A stretch of 64,000 nucleotides of DNA from Apricaphanius iberus (GCA_028564705.1 JAPXFQ010000344.1:1555001-1619000); one strand, 5' to 3'. Counted from the stretch's first letter, positions 35,876-49,182 are shown. Notes: generated by a model not told the origin, from the sequence alone. Numbers and translations are program-made.

Positions 35876-36580
35876 ATATTTATGCAGCCAGTGCAGCAAT
35901 AGTAGTCTTCTGAAGCTCAAATGTTTTCATATCATGGTTAGAGGTTCCGTAATTCATAAAAGGTATGTGGTTGAAACAAAGTCAAGGGTAAATTGAAAGT
36001 AAGTGAATTTTCTTGTAACAAGAATGTGTTTAAACAGGTGGAGAAAGCTTTGATTGAACAGTCAGAAATGTGGGTGCCAGCCAAGCAATTAACATTTTTC
36101 AGGCTCACATGTAATGTTTTCATCAACATCGTGAAAGCAGGTGTGTTTACTTTCATGATGTGCATTTAATATATAAAATATTTTTTGGGTTGTATAGGAT
36201 TTAGAAATACTAGCCACACTATCCAATTCCTGCGTTTTTAATTTTCATTGGGAAGTTTAACATGTTTTGTTACTGTGATTTCACTTCTCAAGTGGCTATT
36301 CATAGCATTGGTACTGACATGTGCGGTTTATGATACAGTGACTTTCAAGCCAAGAATTTTTTTTAAGCAGAATAAGAAAGTGTGTTTTATCTTTAGTTGG
36401 CTTAAGGCTGTGTAACTCTCCCCTCTCATTTGGCTTTAACCCAAAACGTTCCCACACTGCAGCTGTGAAGTGTTACTTTTAAACATGGACCATCTGGTCC
36501 AACAGTATTGTACAGTATAGTTTTAGTGTTGGGGTGAAGCAGTGAAATGGAAGAACTTTTCGGGGGGGGAATGTAAAATT

Positions 36581-37080
36581 GAATAACATAGAATAGAATT
36601 GTACTTTATTGTAATTTCACATGACACAAGGCTACGAAATGCAGTTGGCATTCATCCAGAAGGGCTTTAGCAATAACATAGATATATTACAAAATATTGA
36701 TCTATTATAGATATGTTACACATGTTCACGGTATGAAGGTATGTTATAAATATACTATAACTATAAGTATAAACCGACTATAACTGTAGTGAATCTAAAA
36801 GCTATGTACATGCTATGAACAGGTTATGCGTATGGTTATAAATATGAAAAGTTATAACAGATTATAGATATACAATTGCGACTAATAATAACAGAACTAT
36901 AATTATTCTATTGTACAGTATGGTTGTCTTTACAGTATTTACAGCAGTGCAGTTGAGATCAGTGAGATATATGGATAAATTATACAGTAGTTATATAAAG
37001 TGCTTATATGTTGTGTTTCAGTCCATGTTATTATTGTGCGTATGAGGGTACGGTCGGCAATTTGTTTGCTTTTGTTCATT
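36581..37080 (-). mobile_element. 3' part of an L2/Rex1-like LINE
   Basis: On the minus strand the sequence ends in TTACAATAAAGTACAATTCT and a TTCTA-type tail (36581-36600), the terminus of fish LINEs. The preceding 400 bp are the AT-rich 3' UTR with repeated TATAA/ATATGTTA-like units. No coding part is recognised. Confidence 0.5.
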
Positions 37081-37689
37081 GTGTGTATGTTCAGTTATGG
37101 GTGGAATAGCATAGCATGACAACTAGAAGTTCAAAATCGTCTTCATCATCATCAACTTTATCAAAGATAACAGAAAGTTTACTACCTTCAAAAAATAAAA
37201 AGTTAGCTAAACCTACTAGCCAGAGGCTGTGCTATTATGTTTCTGTTTTCGGTCATTTTTACTGTGATGGTCATAATAAATTTTTACCTGTAATTTTTTA
37301 AAATCATAATGACACATTCATTCAATTAGTTCGTTTGCATTCATTTTAGTTAATATTTAATCCTAACAAACTGATATGAGAACCCACATCATGCTATGAC
37401 ACATTGAGCAGGAAATGATGGAGGCCTACAGTGGTTCCAACGTTCTTTTGGGTTTGTTTGTAACCTCCTGGGTGAGGGATCCATGTGGTGTAACTGTCCT
37501 ATACTGGGAAGGATGATCACTGTTCTTTGTGTTCTGTAATGAATAAATACTGTCTCTCTCTCTATTGTTTCTCAGAGTCTCAAAGCCATAGAAATCTCTT
37601 TACAGATAGATTCTAAGGATTTTCTTTCTAATCTATTCCTGAAATCCTGTGGGTACGTCTATGGCATGCTGGGATTTTTTAGACCTTCT

Positions 37690-38545
37690 AGCCTACTTCA
37701 AGGCAAAGCTATTTTATTTGTATAACACTCTTTCAACAACACAGTAATTCATTGTGCTTTAAACAATTAGGTGATAAAGTAAAACAGCATAAAGCATACA
37801 CAGAACATACTGTATGACACTGTATGTTGTGTTCTGATTGTAGGGATGATTGGTAGACTGGAATTAGAGGACCTGAGTGGTCTGAGGGTTGTTATTGTGA
37901 CCTTCAACATACTTTGGAGCTAAGTCATTCATTGATTTATAAACAGGTAAAAATCATTTGAAGTCTATTCTTTGAGCTACAGGGAGCCAGTGTAAGGACT
38001 TTAGAGCTGGGATCATGTGCTTTATGTGCTGATTCTAGTGAGGACACCAGCAGCAGGATTAGGGATCAGATTCAGCTGTCTGATTTACTTTTTAGGCAGA
38101 CCTGTGATAACGGCGTTGCAGTAATCAGTCCAAGTAAAGATAAATGCATGGATGAGTTTTTCAAGGTCCTGTTGCGACATCAGTCCTCTAAACCTAGAAA
38201 TGTTCTTCAGGTGATAGAAGGCTGACCTTGTTATTGCCTTTATGTGACCCTGGAGGTTCAGGTCTGAGTCTATTACAACACATAGATTTAAGGCGTGATC
38301 AGTAGTTGTATTAACTGTGTTAACGGAAGCTGTGTGACTCTTAATCGCTTCTCTAAAAATAATTTTGTTTCTGCTCAGCTGGAGAAAGTTATGGCACATC
38401 CATCCATTGATTTGCTTGATGCATTTTTTTAGGGTTTGAATGGATTCAAAGTCACCTGGTGACATTGTAATGTAAATCCGAGTATCATCTGCATAGTTAT
38501 GGTAGCTCACATTTTGATTGTTATAATCTGTGTTAGTGGGAGCAC
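37690..38545 (-). mobile_element. 5'-truncated L2-type LINE
   Basis: On the minus strand: the RT C-terminal frame from about 38545 to 38085, then a frame-broken C-terminus (TCCTTACACTGGCTCCCTGT, coding LHWLP) and the tail TTATACAAATAAAATAGC...TTGCCTTG near 37690-37730. The same family as 47730-48800 and the tail at 54071. Truncated just before the YADD block. Confidence 0.82.
38085..38510 (-). pseudogene. L2-type reverse transcriptase fragment
   Basis: 141 open codons. They begin with NYADDTRIYITMSPGD (motif C of reverse transcriptase) and continue with the blocks QTLKKCIKQINGWM, LNLQGHIKAITRSAFYHLKN and LMSQQDLEKLIHAFIFTWTD and then TGLPKK. Fingers and palm motifs A and B and the endonuclease are absent. 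The frame is broken beyond 38085. A full element of this type would be several kilobases. Confidence 0.85.
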
Positions 38546-39463
38546 CTAGATATTGAGTTCAACTTCCTGTTATCAGACATGGTCATGTAAAGTACTTTTC
38601 TTGATTTTTAATTATATTTATATTTTTAGTTACATGGTTTGTTATTTAGGTGTGGTAAAAAAACACCTAAAGCATTATTTAATGTTTTTGGGAAAAAAAA
38701 GAGGAAATCTGATCCCAAAATTGTTTCACACCACTGTACATGAAAACTTGCCTCTACTGAAGCAAAATATAATGACGATTAGGTGATTTATGACCTTTCC
38801 TCACTATGCTGTGGAATAAAGAGAAAGTGCTAACCCTGAAGATACAACCTGTTGAAGATGCATTACAGAATTAATGGAATCCAATCCTCCTTTTTAGATT
38901 ATTTTTTACTAGCTGGAAGGCTGGACTGCCATCTCACATTAATAATGACATTTCTTGTTAAGAGTGGCAGCCCACAGCAACAAGTAGATGCATTGACGTA
39001 CTACCTGACCTTCTCTTAACGACAAAAGAGAGAAAAAGAGGGAGAGGCTCTGAAAGGAAGCTGCTGAAATTAGTACAGGGGGAGTAATTGCTGCTAAATG
39101 TCTGTCTTTGTGTGTGCTTTTAACCGGAGCTCACATACATACCCTTAATTTAGAGGCTTAAATATGAGGAATACAGCAGTCAGAGTAATAACAGTTGTAG
39201 GATGGGGCTTAATTTAGAATTTCAGCTTCTAACTAGGCACTCATGATTCTTGTTTTGTGACTCAATAAGCAAGCCCTCTGACAGTTTGTCACCTTCAGTG
39301 TCAATTGCCAAGACATTTGAAGATTTGTATCCACTTTTTATATAATGTGTAATTAGAAAAGGATTCAGCATAATAATTCATTTCACGCTTTTAATTGTTG
39401 CACTGTGCCAAAATTCATGTGGAGCTATTTGGAATGTTCCTGCGTTATTTGCAGAAAATGTAA

Positions 39464-39688
<225 letters not shown>

Positions 39689-40984
39689 TAAAAAGCAATC
39701 TTCTTATTTGTCCATTTTAAAAAGGTCTCTGTATTATTATGTTACACGCCCCAGGTATGGGACTGAATGCAACAGATTTAAAAGATCCTGAAAGACAGGT
39801 GAAATAACGGGAGAGTTTTGCACAGCAGCTTTTCTCGTTTTCTCCCAAATTGTATCTGCTTTATTCATTCAGAATAAATCACAAAATATTTGTTTATTAA
39901 TTATTAATTGCTTTCTTCACGTCCCAGTGTGGTGTACAATATATATAAAGTATATATTTTCCCAAAATAACACAATATCACATATTCTATATTCACATTC
40001 TAACATATCAGTTATCTAAAGCCACTGTGGCTGCATAGTGTACTTTAACATGGCTACAAGATATGAGAATCACTTTAAATCATTTAAATGTAACAGCAAT
40101 AACCATTTACAAATGGTTTTGTATATATGGGCTGATTCATGCTTATTCAAGTTGGTAAAATAATAGTTTCTAAAACCAGTGTGTATTTGTTCTCATTAAA
40201 GTTGGCAAAATAACTGTTTCTAACAAGCAGAGTGTTGAAGCTCAAAACGCTATGCTCCATGAATCAATGGGATGAAAATTACCCAGTTAACTGTAAGACA
40301 GCAGCTAGCCATCTGCAGTACCGTTATTTCAGTTTGCCGCAACGGCTTGTTGTCGAGACGGCAGTTACTGTAACTGTTTCCAGTAACCTACCCCAGGTAG
40401 CTGCCTTGATCAACGGCAAACTTTCTGATCGTAGTCTTGTTTATAATTTAGATGTTAGGAAAAGGGTGCTACCCAAAAAAAATAAAGATAAAAAAAAACA
40501 GTTTACCGTTACTGACCTGAAAGACAGGTGAAATAACGGGAGAATTTGACACAGCAGCTTTTCTCGTTATCTCCCAAATTGAATCTGAGAGCGAGGGGAT
40601 GTCTGTTCCCATAGCAACCGGAACTCCACTGCTTGCGCTGTGCCTTAAAGTGACAGTGGAAATAAATAAAACAAAATATCTTGTGGACACCGATTTGCGT
40701 GTGCCACTATTATTTCAGCAGTTACTCCCCAACGCTTTAGTTTTGCACTATAACAACGTCACAGAAATACAACTCTCTTCAGATTTTATCCTGTTTGTGA
40801 GAACATTAGATAAAATGTTCAGAATAGCTTCCTCACCCTTTACCAATCATCAGTATTAAATTTAAAGGAATAAGATAACTGCTTAATATGCTTTCATGCA
40901 TTTCTTCAGCCTTGGATGATTTTGCTTTCTTTAAGGCCAGTATATCATAAACCACGAGAGGCATTGTGTACCCTTTTTTCTCAA

Positions 40985-41130
40985 GATTATTTCCATCCTT
41001 CCATCCATCCATTTTCTGAAATACTTATTCCTCAAGGGATCGCGGGGGAGCTGGTGCCTATCTCCAGCAGTCAACGGGCGAAAGGCGGGGTACACCCTGG
41101 ACAGGTCGCCAGTCCATCACAGTCGAGATT
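40985..41130 (-). mobile_element. Truncated DANA/HE1-like SINE (3' part)
   Basis: On the minus strand: GGCGACCTGTCCAGGGTGTA, then CCCCGCC, and the end AAATGGATGGATGGAAGG. Only the 3' half remains; the tRNA-like head is missing. The core is better kept than in the two other copies. Confidence 0.8.
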
Positions 41131-42056
41131 ATTTCCTTTTTTTAAAATATTTTTGTCATTGTAATGTGATGCAATGGTCAAATATGAAATAAGAACTGAG
41201 GAAAATTTAGTGGAACTTGCTATTTGCCTTTTGGGGGATTTGCAGGTGTGTGTTTCTCTCCTGTTCTCACCGTTTTAACATGTACTAGGTTAGATTTGGG
41301 AGATTTGAAACTTTGATGCATAGCTATGTGTGTTCATATGATGGTGTAAGATGATATTGGGATCTTTCATACTGAGCTTCTTAAATGATTTTGCAATATT
41401 TTATTATTACTTACAGTATCTGAATACATTTAATTTTAAACTAGCTTGTAAAGACTTGTGAAGAAACCAAATCTTTCAATATATACTACAGATGAAATCC
41501 AAACCCTTGTAGAACTGCATGATTAGAAAAAGCATACACATTACTGTATATGCAATAGTGTTTGTAAATGTTTTTATAACAATATGCCTTACGGTAAATA
41601 AATAAGCAAAAAAAATATTTTAATTCATTGTCATGAATAGTCTATCCAATTACTAAAAAAAGTTTTTTGTTTATTTTTCATCTCAACAAAATTTTTTTGA
41701 AAAAGTTCTGTTAGGCAAACTTCTTTCCTGTTGGCAATGAAAAAACTTCCTTGTTGTTCCTGAATTAATTCTTCACCTTGCCATCACTTCACCTTCTAAA
41801 AAAAATAAAAAAGCTGACTAATGAGGGTCGCGGGATATATTACAGGCAGAATTATTAAGTGACTTTTGTTGTAGTCCTAGAAGATCCACATAAAATATAT
41901 ATTGCATACAGTCATATTTTGATAACGATACATTTTCAATATTAGATAAGAAAGAAATTCCACAAAGCAAAAATTGGAGATTCAATACATCATTGCTTAG
42001 GGAAGAAGATTTTATTAAATACTTCAATAAACACTGGGCTTCATATTTAGAGCATA

Positions 42057-43298
42057 ATGACCTGCCTGGTATGTTACCATGCATTCTCTGGGAGGCAAGG
42101 GAAAGCTGCACTTAGAGGTAAAATAATTTCATTTTCATCAAATAAAAACGAAATAGAAATCAAACCTATTCAGGAATTAGAAGAAAACATTAAATCATTA
42201 GAAGATTATCTCGACGAGGAGAGCATGGGCAAAATACATAAAACAAAGCTAGAATGAACTGAAATTAAAAAAGGGACCCAGTTCTTAATTCTTTGAATAG
42301 AAACTTTGAACATAGTAATTTTATTTGAGGTAGCTTTTTAGCTAACCAGCTTAAAATAAATAAAGAAAAAAGAACTATATCTCTAATTAAAGAACAAATT
42401 AAACAATTAAAGAACAAACTGGAAATATAGTATATGATCCTGAGAGCATAAACAACGCTTTCAAAGAATTTAATGAGGCTTTATACTCACCAGAGATAAA
42501 CCCATCAAATAATTAAATCGAACAATTTCTTGATAAAATAAAATAAAATAATACTTCCTAAATTATCAAATAGTCAAACGATGGCCCTGGATTCACCACT
42601 AACAGTAGCTGAACTCCAGGACGCCCTCCAAAGCATGCCCAATAATAAAACTAAGGCCCAGATGGATTTCCAGCAGAGTTCTGAAATATTCTGGAATGTT
42701 AATGGAATTCTGGAATATTCTGGCACTGACTTTCCACAGAATGTTCCAAGAAACCAAAGAAAACGGCAGGATTCGGCCAAATATGAATTCTCACTACATC
42801 AGTCTTCTATTAAAATCAGGTAAAGACCAAGTGTTTCCTATCAGTTATCATCATTTGCCTACAATCCATTATTTATTTTCAATGATCCCAAGCAAAACAT
42901 CACCTACATGGTTTAGATCTGTGGACTCTTCTGTTTCTAAATTTCTCAGAAAAATAAACACCCACGTATCAGCTTAAAAACAATGCAAAATTTCAAAGAT
43001 AAAGAAGGCCTAGACCTACCAAACTTTTCACTATGTTTTAGCCAACAGGCTCCAATACGTCTCAAGACGGTAAAAATACAACTATTTTGATGAGTCCTGG
43101 ATGGATGTAGAACAGACATTATGCAATAAGATAAAACTTTCAGTCCTACCATTTCTTTGCTCAAATTTAAAACAACATGAACACTTTAAAAGCATTAAAA
43201 TTAGCTCATCTCTGACAGCTTGGTGGGAGTCCTCACTAGTCCCATGCAGATGTGAAACCATCTGGAATAACCCAAATATCCTGCCGAAAAATGTGTGA
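42057..43298 (+). pseudogene. L1-type ORF2 relic without RT core
   Basis: The frame changes within the block for LWEAxKAALRGKIIS near 42085-42100 (one frame reads ILWEA, another GKAALRGKII). From SMPNNKTKAQMDFQQ the protein goes through GILEYSG/LTFHRMFQ frame changes to SYHHLPTIHYLFSMIPSKTS, where LxPISLIN-type RT sequence would normally be followed by about 400 residues including the FADD site. Here the C-terminal domain starts at once, so the deletion junction is near 42865. The protein would have been the endonuclease and reverse transcriptase of the element; it cannot function. Confidence 0.75.
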
Positions 43299-43550
43299 TA
43301 ACCTTCCTAGACTGGAGCTGTAAACGAAGTGAATACCTGGAACACATATTAGAGGGAACAGACTTTATTCCATTCAATACATTAGTTACACAATATGGAC
43401 TTTGCAAAAATAAAGTCTTAGAATATTAACAAATTAAATATATTATAAAAGGTAAATTTATCTCAACTAACCAACGTTGCTGTTTAAAATACAAAACATT
43501 ATCTACACTACACATAGGTTACTGTCCTGGTGGCTGTGCTGCTCCTTGGT

Positions 43551-43581
43551 GGGTCTTTGGGGGATTCTTGGGGCCTCAGGG
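43551..43581 (+). other. G-quadruplex motif in the GC-rich L1 tail
   Basis: Four G runs (GGG, GGGGG, GGGG, GGG) are separated by loops of 5, 6 and 5 bases, which satisfies the canonical intramolecular G4 pattern. More G runs follow to about 44000. Formation is predicted, not shown. Confidence 0.5.
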
Positions 43582-44857
43582 CTCAGCTGTGGTCCTGGCT
43601 GGGGGTTGGCCAGTGTGGGGGTCTCTGCTGCCCTCATCGGCCCATGGGGGCTGTGGTCGGTAGTTGGCAGGCATGTGTTGCAGCTTTTCTCTTTCTCTCC
43701 AAGCCGATTCTCGTCGGTGGCTCCTGGATGGTGCCTCTCCTTGTTAGCTTATTGTGGTGCCGGGCTGAAGGCTGGGTGTCTAGTGTGTTGTGCTTTTGCT
43801 AGTAAACCAAATGTTGCGGTGGATACAGCTCTCCCTCTGGGATCGGACCGGGGGACTGCGTTGGGCTCCATGGGGCTTGGTGATGGTGCGGCTGTGGTTC
43901 CAGGGGTGGAGATGCCAAGGCCTCCCTCCCCTGGTGGATCCTGTTGAACAAGGGTGCCTATTGCAGTTAGCGGGGGAGCTGGCTCCTTGGGAAGCCATTT
44001 CATCCCCCACTCTTTCCTCCCCATCCCCGTATGCCTCTGTACGTCTGCTCCATCATTGTACCATTCATGTAGGGTCCTGGGGCGTGGGCATGTCCCTTGG
44101 GTGCGGGGAGGGGTTTCCATCTTGAGTATCCCTTGGTGGCCCGGGTCCCGATTTTATTGTAGGGACCTCGTGGTGGGCACACTTTTTGGCTACATCAACT
44201 GGATATTCGAGCAATACGCCTCAGCACTGACTGTTTAGGAATACTCACTCATTAATCATTTTTAAAACTCACAGGAGTCTCTGTGTAAGGAGAGAATGAA
44301 AAAGTATTTTTGTGACTTTGGTCGCAGCACAGCATTGAGTCTGTTGATTTTGATGCTGTAACTTTGGTCAAACGCACGACCAGCAGCGCCATTGGGTTTA
44401 AAGAGCTGGAAAAAGACCCTTGATCCACTGCCGAAGTTACCATCGCATAAATATAAATAAAATAAAAGGAAACTAGACTTGTTTGTTTTTAATCTTAAAT
44501 AACTCAGTGGATGGCAAACTTGCTGCTCATTGCTGTGTCTGTGAAGGTTTCACATAACTGGTTACTGCTAATTATTTTCTAGGGGTGTTGGAAAAAATAA
44601 ATTCACACCCCAATCTCGATTCCTATTTAACAACATTCTGGATTTTTTACTCTTAAAAATATGTTTTATAGACATTTAAAGTCTAATTATTTGCTGGGCA
44701 TAGTGTTTGTCACCTTCACTGAAGGTAAATGTTTGGGCCATCTGAAAGGACTTCGGCATGCTAATGACCACCATTAGCTACTTTATTACTTTTTTAGAAA
44801 TCTTCAAGTATTTAAGAGCAATCTATTGTAAATCACCTGCTGAGAGATTTAATGTGC

Positions 44858-44896
44858 CTGTTTTAACAAGTCCAAACCTTTGATAAATCAGGCCCT
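44858..44896. mobile_element. Solo end of the Harbinger-type family
   Basis: TTTTAACAAGTCCAAACC followed by TTTGATAAATCAGGCCCT matches the right end of the complete element at 15054-16055 (TTTTAACAAGTGCAAACTG, TTGATAAATCAGGCCCT). No left end was found nearby, so only the terminus survives. Confidence 0.6.
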
Positions 44897-46421
44897 ATAT
44901 GTTTTTATATATATAGGACGACTCGGCAGGCTACTTCCCTAGTTATGGGAAAGAAATATTCACTTTCAGAAAAAAGAGAGCTATCAGTTTACCATGTCAC
45001 AGCGTTTTCAGTTGGTTTACTTTTTTGTGGGCCAGCATCAGTGTGCAGACAAGAGCTCCTGTCAGCAAAAATCATTGGAAATCCTCCTTCGTTACATGTT
45101 CACAGTCAGGCAGAAAAGTGTTGATATCAGACGTCTCAGCTGGCACTGCTCTCTGATCCGTAGTGTCAGGAATCATTTCATGGGTTTCCCATCCCCCAGA
45201 GGATCTGATAGTAGAGTGAAGAGAGCAAAAAGGCTTGGAGGCTAACTGAGGGAATATGGTGTCTGAATGTTTGAACCTAGATTCATTTTTTTCCTCTTTT
45301 ATTGATGTTTTGATGTGTCTGTCTGACCTGGAGATGACAGGATTATATGATGCCTATCGGTAAAATGAGATTTAGGTGGATTTTTTGGTGTTGTACAAGA
45401 TATGCAGAAATAACATTTGTTGCTTTGTATGGTAGGCCTATGACCTTTCCAAGTGCAACTTTTAAGATTTGGGTACTATTTTAGCCTCACTAGACAATCA
45501 CAAAAATATATATAAAAATTTTTAAATTCAGGGTTCTGCTTTGTTCTCTGGCATTTTATCAAGATTTTCAGAATCTAACTCATTCTTGGCACCACTGCAG
45601 TGTTAAAGGTCAGTTCTTTTTTTAAGTGCACAGCAACAAACAACCACCACTGTTGTGCTCAAGGCAATTGCCAGTGCTCTGTGAAATGTATGACACAGAC
45701 TTCCTTGACTGTGATGAAAGTGGAGCTTCTTCCATTACATTAGAATAACTGAAAAGTGTGAACGGAAAGAAGGTAAATTAACCCGTCCGGTTTTGCACCT
45801 ATGTCAGAAAATGAAAAATGCAATGAACATGTATTACTAAAACCTTTGCAGTAATGGATTTAAAATAGGTCAAGTTGGTCTCCCTATTTCTCATTAAATT
45901 TAAATTGTGATGATTTCTTTGTAGACACGTGCTTCTTGTTGTCACCATGGAATGTTTACAGGGTCTGAATCGTCTGTTTGCATCCCACTGAAGCATTCCA
46001 GGTAGAAATTGTGCAAGGTTTCCCAAATCCACATACGTGACACAGCTGGAAGTAGTTCAACCATTGTACACTATTGAGTTTTTCTAAATCATGGGATTTC
46101 AATCTCCCTCCTGGTTGCTTAGCACCCAGAAGAACAGCGAAAGGGCAGCACTGACCAGCTCTCAGGTGTAATGTGAATGTTTGTGAACTTTTTTACAATT
46201 TACATGTTTCTGGGTTCAAAATTAAAACAGATAGCAGTCATTTTGACCTTAAAGTCGCACCCTGTATCAAAATGGATATGGAATAATCGATGGGTGTGTA
46301 AGAGAGGGGACATGGGAGGGTCAGATAAATATAACAGACCAAATGAAACCATAAAAGCACAGCTGCCTTCATTTCCTCCCAGCGACATTTACTGCCCTAC
46401 TGTGCATGCGTGTGTACGAAT

Positions 46422-46447
46422 TGTGTGTGTGTGTGTGTGTGTGTGTG
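46422..46447. repeat. (TG)n microsatellite
   Basis: Thirteen TG units, preceded by an imperfect tgcatgcgtgtg stretch. Confidence 0.9.
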
Positions 46448-47729
46448 CATGTGTGTGAGTTGTTATACATAACTGTGAGAACACATGTTCTCTTTCCATA
46501 CTGTGTCTGTGTGTTTTTGCTTCTCCTGGAGTTCTTTGTCTACATTAAACTGTTTATTTGGTTGTAGAAAAATGAGAAAACAATGAGGAGAACCGCATCT
46601 CATCTCACCACTTTCCTTCTAACTAAACCATTAAGGAGTTCATCTGACCAGTTTGCCCACCAAGACAGAACCTGTTTCACATAAACACACACAACTGCAC
46701 AGTAACATGGCAATAAAACTGTGCTTTTGTCCATGTATGCATGAAAAATAGAAAAGGGCTTTTGGAACACCTTAGTTGTAAAACTGTTCCCTAGGCAACC
46801 AAGATCTGTCAAGATAATATACATGGACATATGCACTTTTACAGGTTTTGTTATGCAGAAGAAAATATGTGTAATTGGAAAGAGGACTTGATTATGAGGT
46901 AAATATGAATATCAGGGTCCAAGATGAGTTGAAGTATGCCTGATTAATGTGTCCCAGCAGTCCCTGTAGTGGAACACAATGTTCTGTAACACACAGGATA
47001 AACTTAACACCAAATGGGAGACCAAAGTAATGCACTACATTAATGACACCTACTTAATAAAGTGACATTTGGTGCTATAACAAATCCATAAGATCAACCA
47101 GAGAGAAAACGAGCCAAAAAAGAATATAGATTTTTTTGTGCTAGTATTTTTTAACTTTCCTCTCCAAATTATCTGCCGTTTTCAATTCTTGTTGTGCTAC
47201 TGAATCAAAAGTTAAAGTCGAGTAAAGCATCAGAACTGAGTCAGCACAAAGAACTTTTAATTTTCAGAATTCTGATCAAGATACAGTACCTCAAAAAAGT
47301 TTTTTTATGATGTATTCATATAATTTTTGATTCATTCCAACGTAGTAGGACACCGCTCATTGAGACACTCAATGTTTGGGTTATTTCTGCTGATTTAAAC
47401 CATTCCACAACCGGATCCCTGATCTTTCCGCTGTGTTGCATGGTTGTCATAATGCTTTTTGTTTATGACAATCTTTGACAGTAGGCTAACATGCAAAATA
47501 TAAAGCAAGAAATTATCCTTGAAGTTCAAACAAATGTTTCATCTAGACAAGAAAAAAATTAAAGCTTTTATGAGAAATCATATATTGGCTTTGCTGTGAT
47601 TACAGGGTCTTTAATTCATATATATAATTTTATTAGCACATGGGGCAGATATCTTGAATTCAATGTTTTGATCATGATACTATATTGAAACGACTGAAGA
47701 GTTAGGTCGGACTCTCTGGTACAGTACAT

Positions 47730-48800
47730 TGGCTGGCTTTAGTCCTATTTAAAGAACAGGAACTTCTTTATTTCAATAGGAAACTTTTCATCAAGACGAA
47801 CAGAAATCACATGTTGGGTCCCCCAGGGCTCCATCCTGGGCCTGTCTTATTTATTGTATACATGCTCCCGCTAGTCCAGATTATATCAACCAATAAGATT
47901 ATTTACCATAACTATGCAGATGATAATCATCTTTAAATTACAATGTCACCCGGTGACTTTGAACCCATCCAAACCCTAAATAAATGCATCGAGCAAATCT
48001 GCAGATAGATGTACCATAACTTTGTCCGGCTGAACAGAAAAAAGAAAACAAAAACCAAAGTAATTATTTTTGGACCTAAAGAGGATCAATCAAGAGTCAG
48101 CTCACAGCTTCAGTTAATACAGCTAGAAACTATTGATCAGGCCCGAAATCTAGGTGTAGTATTGGACTTAGACCTGAACCTCCAGGGTCACAAAAAGGCA
48201 ATAACAAGGTCAGCTTTCTATCACCTTAAGAACATTTCTAGGAATCAGGGACTAATGTTGCAACAGGACCTCGAAAAAACTGATGCATGTATGTATCTTT
48301 ATTTGGATTGATTACTGCCACAGTGTCCTCACAGGTTTGCCTCAGAAGTCACACATAACGCTGCAGCTGATCCAGAAATCTGTTGCTGGCATCCTCAATA
48401 GAACCAGGGATGTAGAACACATAGAACACATCACTGCAGTTTTAAAGTCCTTACACTGGCTCCATGTAGGTCAGAGAGTAGACGTCAAATAATCTAATAA
48501 TCATCCCTGCAATTAAAACCAAACATGGAGAAGCAGCTTTCAGTTTCTATGCTCCCCTTATGTGTAACAAACTTCAAGAACACTGAAGCAGCTGAATCAT
48601 GGAGTTCCTTTAAATAAAGGATGAAAACCCATCTTTTTAGAGCTGTCTTTGAGTAATGTTTTCATATCGCATATGTTTTGTGTCTGTTATGCTTAATTAT
48701 TTACTTTGTGTGTCATATGTTTTGTGTATACTTTATGTAGCACCTTAAATTACCCTGTTGTTGAAAGTGTGCTATACAAATTAAATTGTATGGCCTTGCC
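47730..48800 (+). mobile_element. 5'-truncated L2-type LINE (opposite to 37690)
   Basis: Order on the + strand: a relic of the block before motif B, GVPQGSILGP coded at about 47815-47845 (motif B region), NYADDNHL (about 47905-47935), LNLQGHKKAITRSAFYHLKN (48172-48230), then a C-terminal block (ITLQLIQKSVAGILNRTRDV, LKSLHWLHVGQR) and the tail GCTATACAAATTAAATTG...GCCTTGCC at 48765-48795. Stops and indels are scattered. Same family as 37690-38545, in opposite orientation. Confidence 0.82.
48009..48492 (+). pseudogene. L2-type reverse transcriptase relic
   Basis: Two overlapping frames: 48009-48311 shows KVIIFGPKEDQSRVSSQLQL, ARNLGVVLDLDLNLQGH and QGLMLQQDLEK; 48283-48492 continues with IDYCHSVLTGLPQKSHITLQ and LKSLHWL. 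One frameshift lies between LEK and the DACMYLYLD end. These are the thumb and C-terminal region of L2-like LINE proteins. Upstream blocks (GVPQGS, YADD) are on the same strand with stops. Confidence 0.82.
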
Positions 48801-49069
48801 TTTAAAGAAGAATTTACATGAACCTTTTAAGGGACATAAGTCGTCTGTGCAACTATGAGGTTTGCACAAGAAAGAGTAACTGGCAAACTGTGAGAAAGAG
48901 CAAGTTCCCCCTGCCAAGACTTTTGTGGACGTTTCTGATATATGCTGTCATGTTCATTGAATTCTTTATACTCAGGCTCAGGGTACGTACAAACACAGGG
49001 ATTAACTAGGTTTAGCTATGGAAGCTCTGTCCACAGTTTTGTTCTTGCTTAAACACATTCCCCAATGTC

Positions 49070-49119
<50 letters not shown>

Positions 49120-49182
49120 ATATATATATATATATATATATATAGATAGATAGATAGATAGATATATAGATAGATAGATATA
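49070..49182. repeat. (TA)n(GATA)n microsatellite
   Basis: A long run of TA units followed by two blocks of GATA/TAGA units. Likely length-variable. The Tyr/Ile-rich minus-strand frame over it is not a gene. Confidence 0.95.

Larger units (their letters stand above)
41930..44180 (+). mobile_element. Internally deleted fish L1-type LINE
   Basis: ORF2 remnants on the + strand appear in the correct order: the linker after the endonuclease (WRFNTSLLREEDFIKYFNKH, about 41972-42035), LRGKIIS (about 42105), the start of RT (LDSPLTVAELQDALQSMPN, 42581), LLKSGKD (about 42810), then directly the C-terminal part (IPSKTSPTWF, FKDKEGLDLPNF, WMDVEQTLCNKIKLS, ISSSLTAWWES; 42890-43230) and LEHILEGTDFIPFNTLVTQY (43330-43395). 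The catalytic RT core is missing. A GC-rich segment (43520-44180) follows and is taken as the 3' UTR. Several frameshifts and stops. Confidence 0.8.

Noticed and set aside
43477..44125. Long frames on both strands (up to 156 codons) rich in Gly, Leu and Pro
   Set aside because: GC-rich, stop-poor DNA after an L1 relic; frames are open on both strands with no domain.
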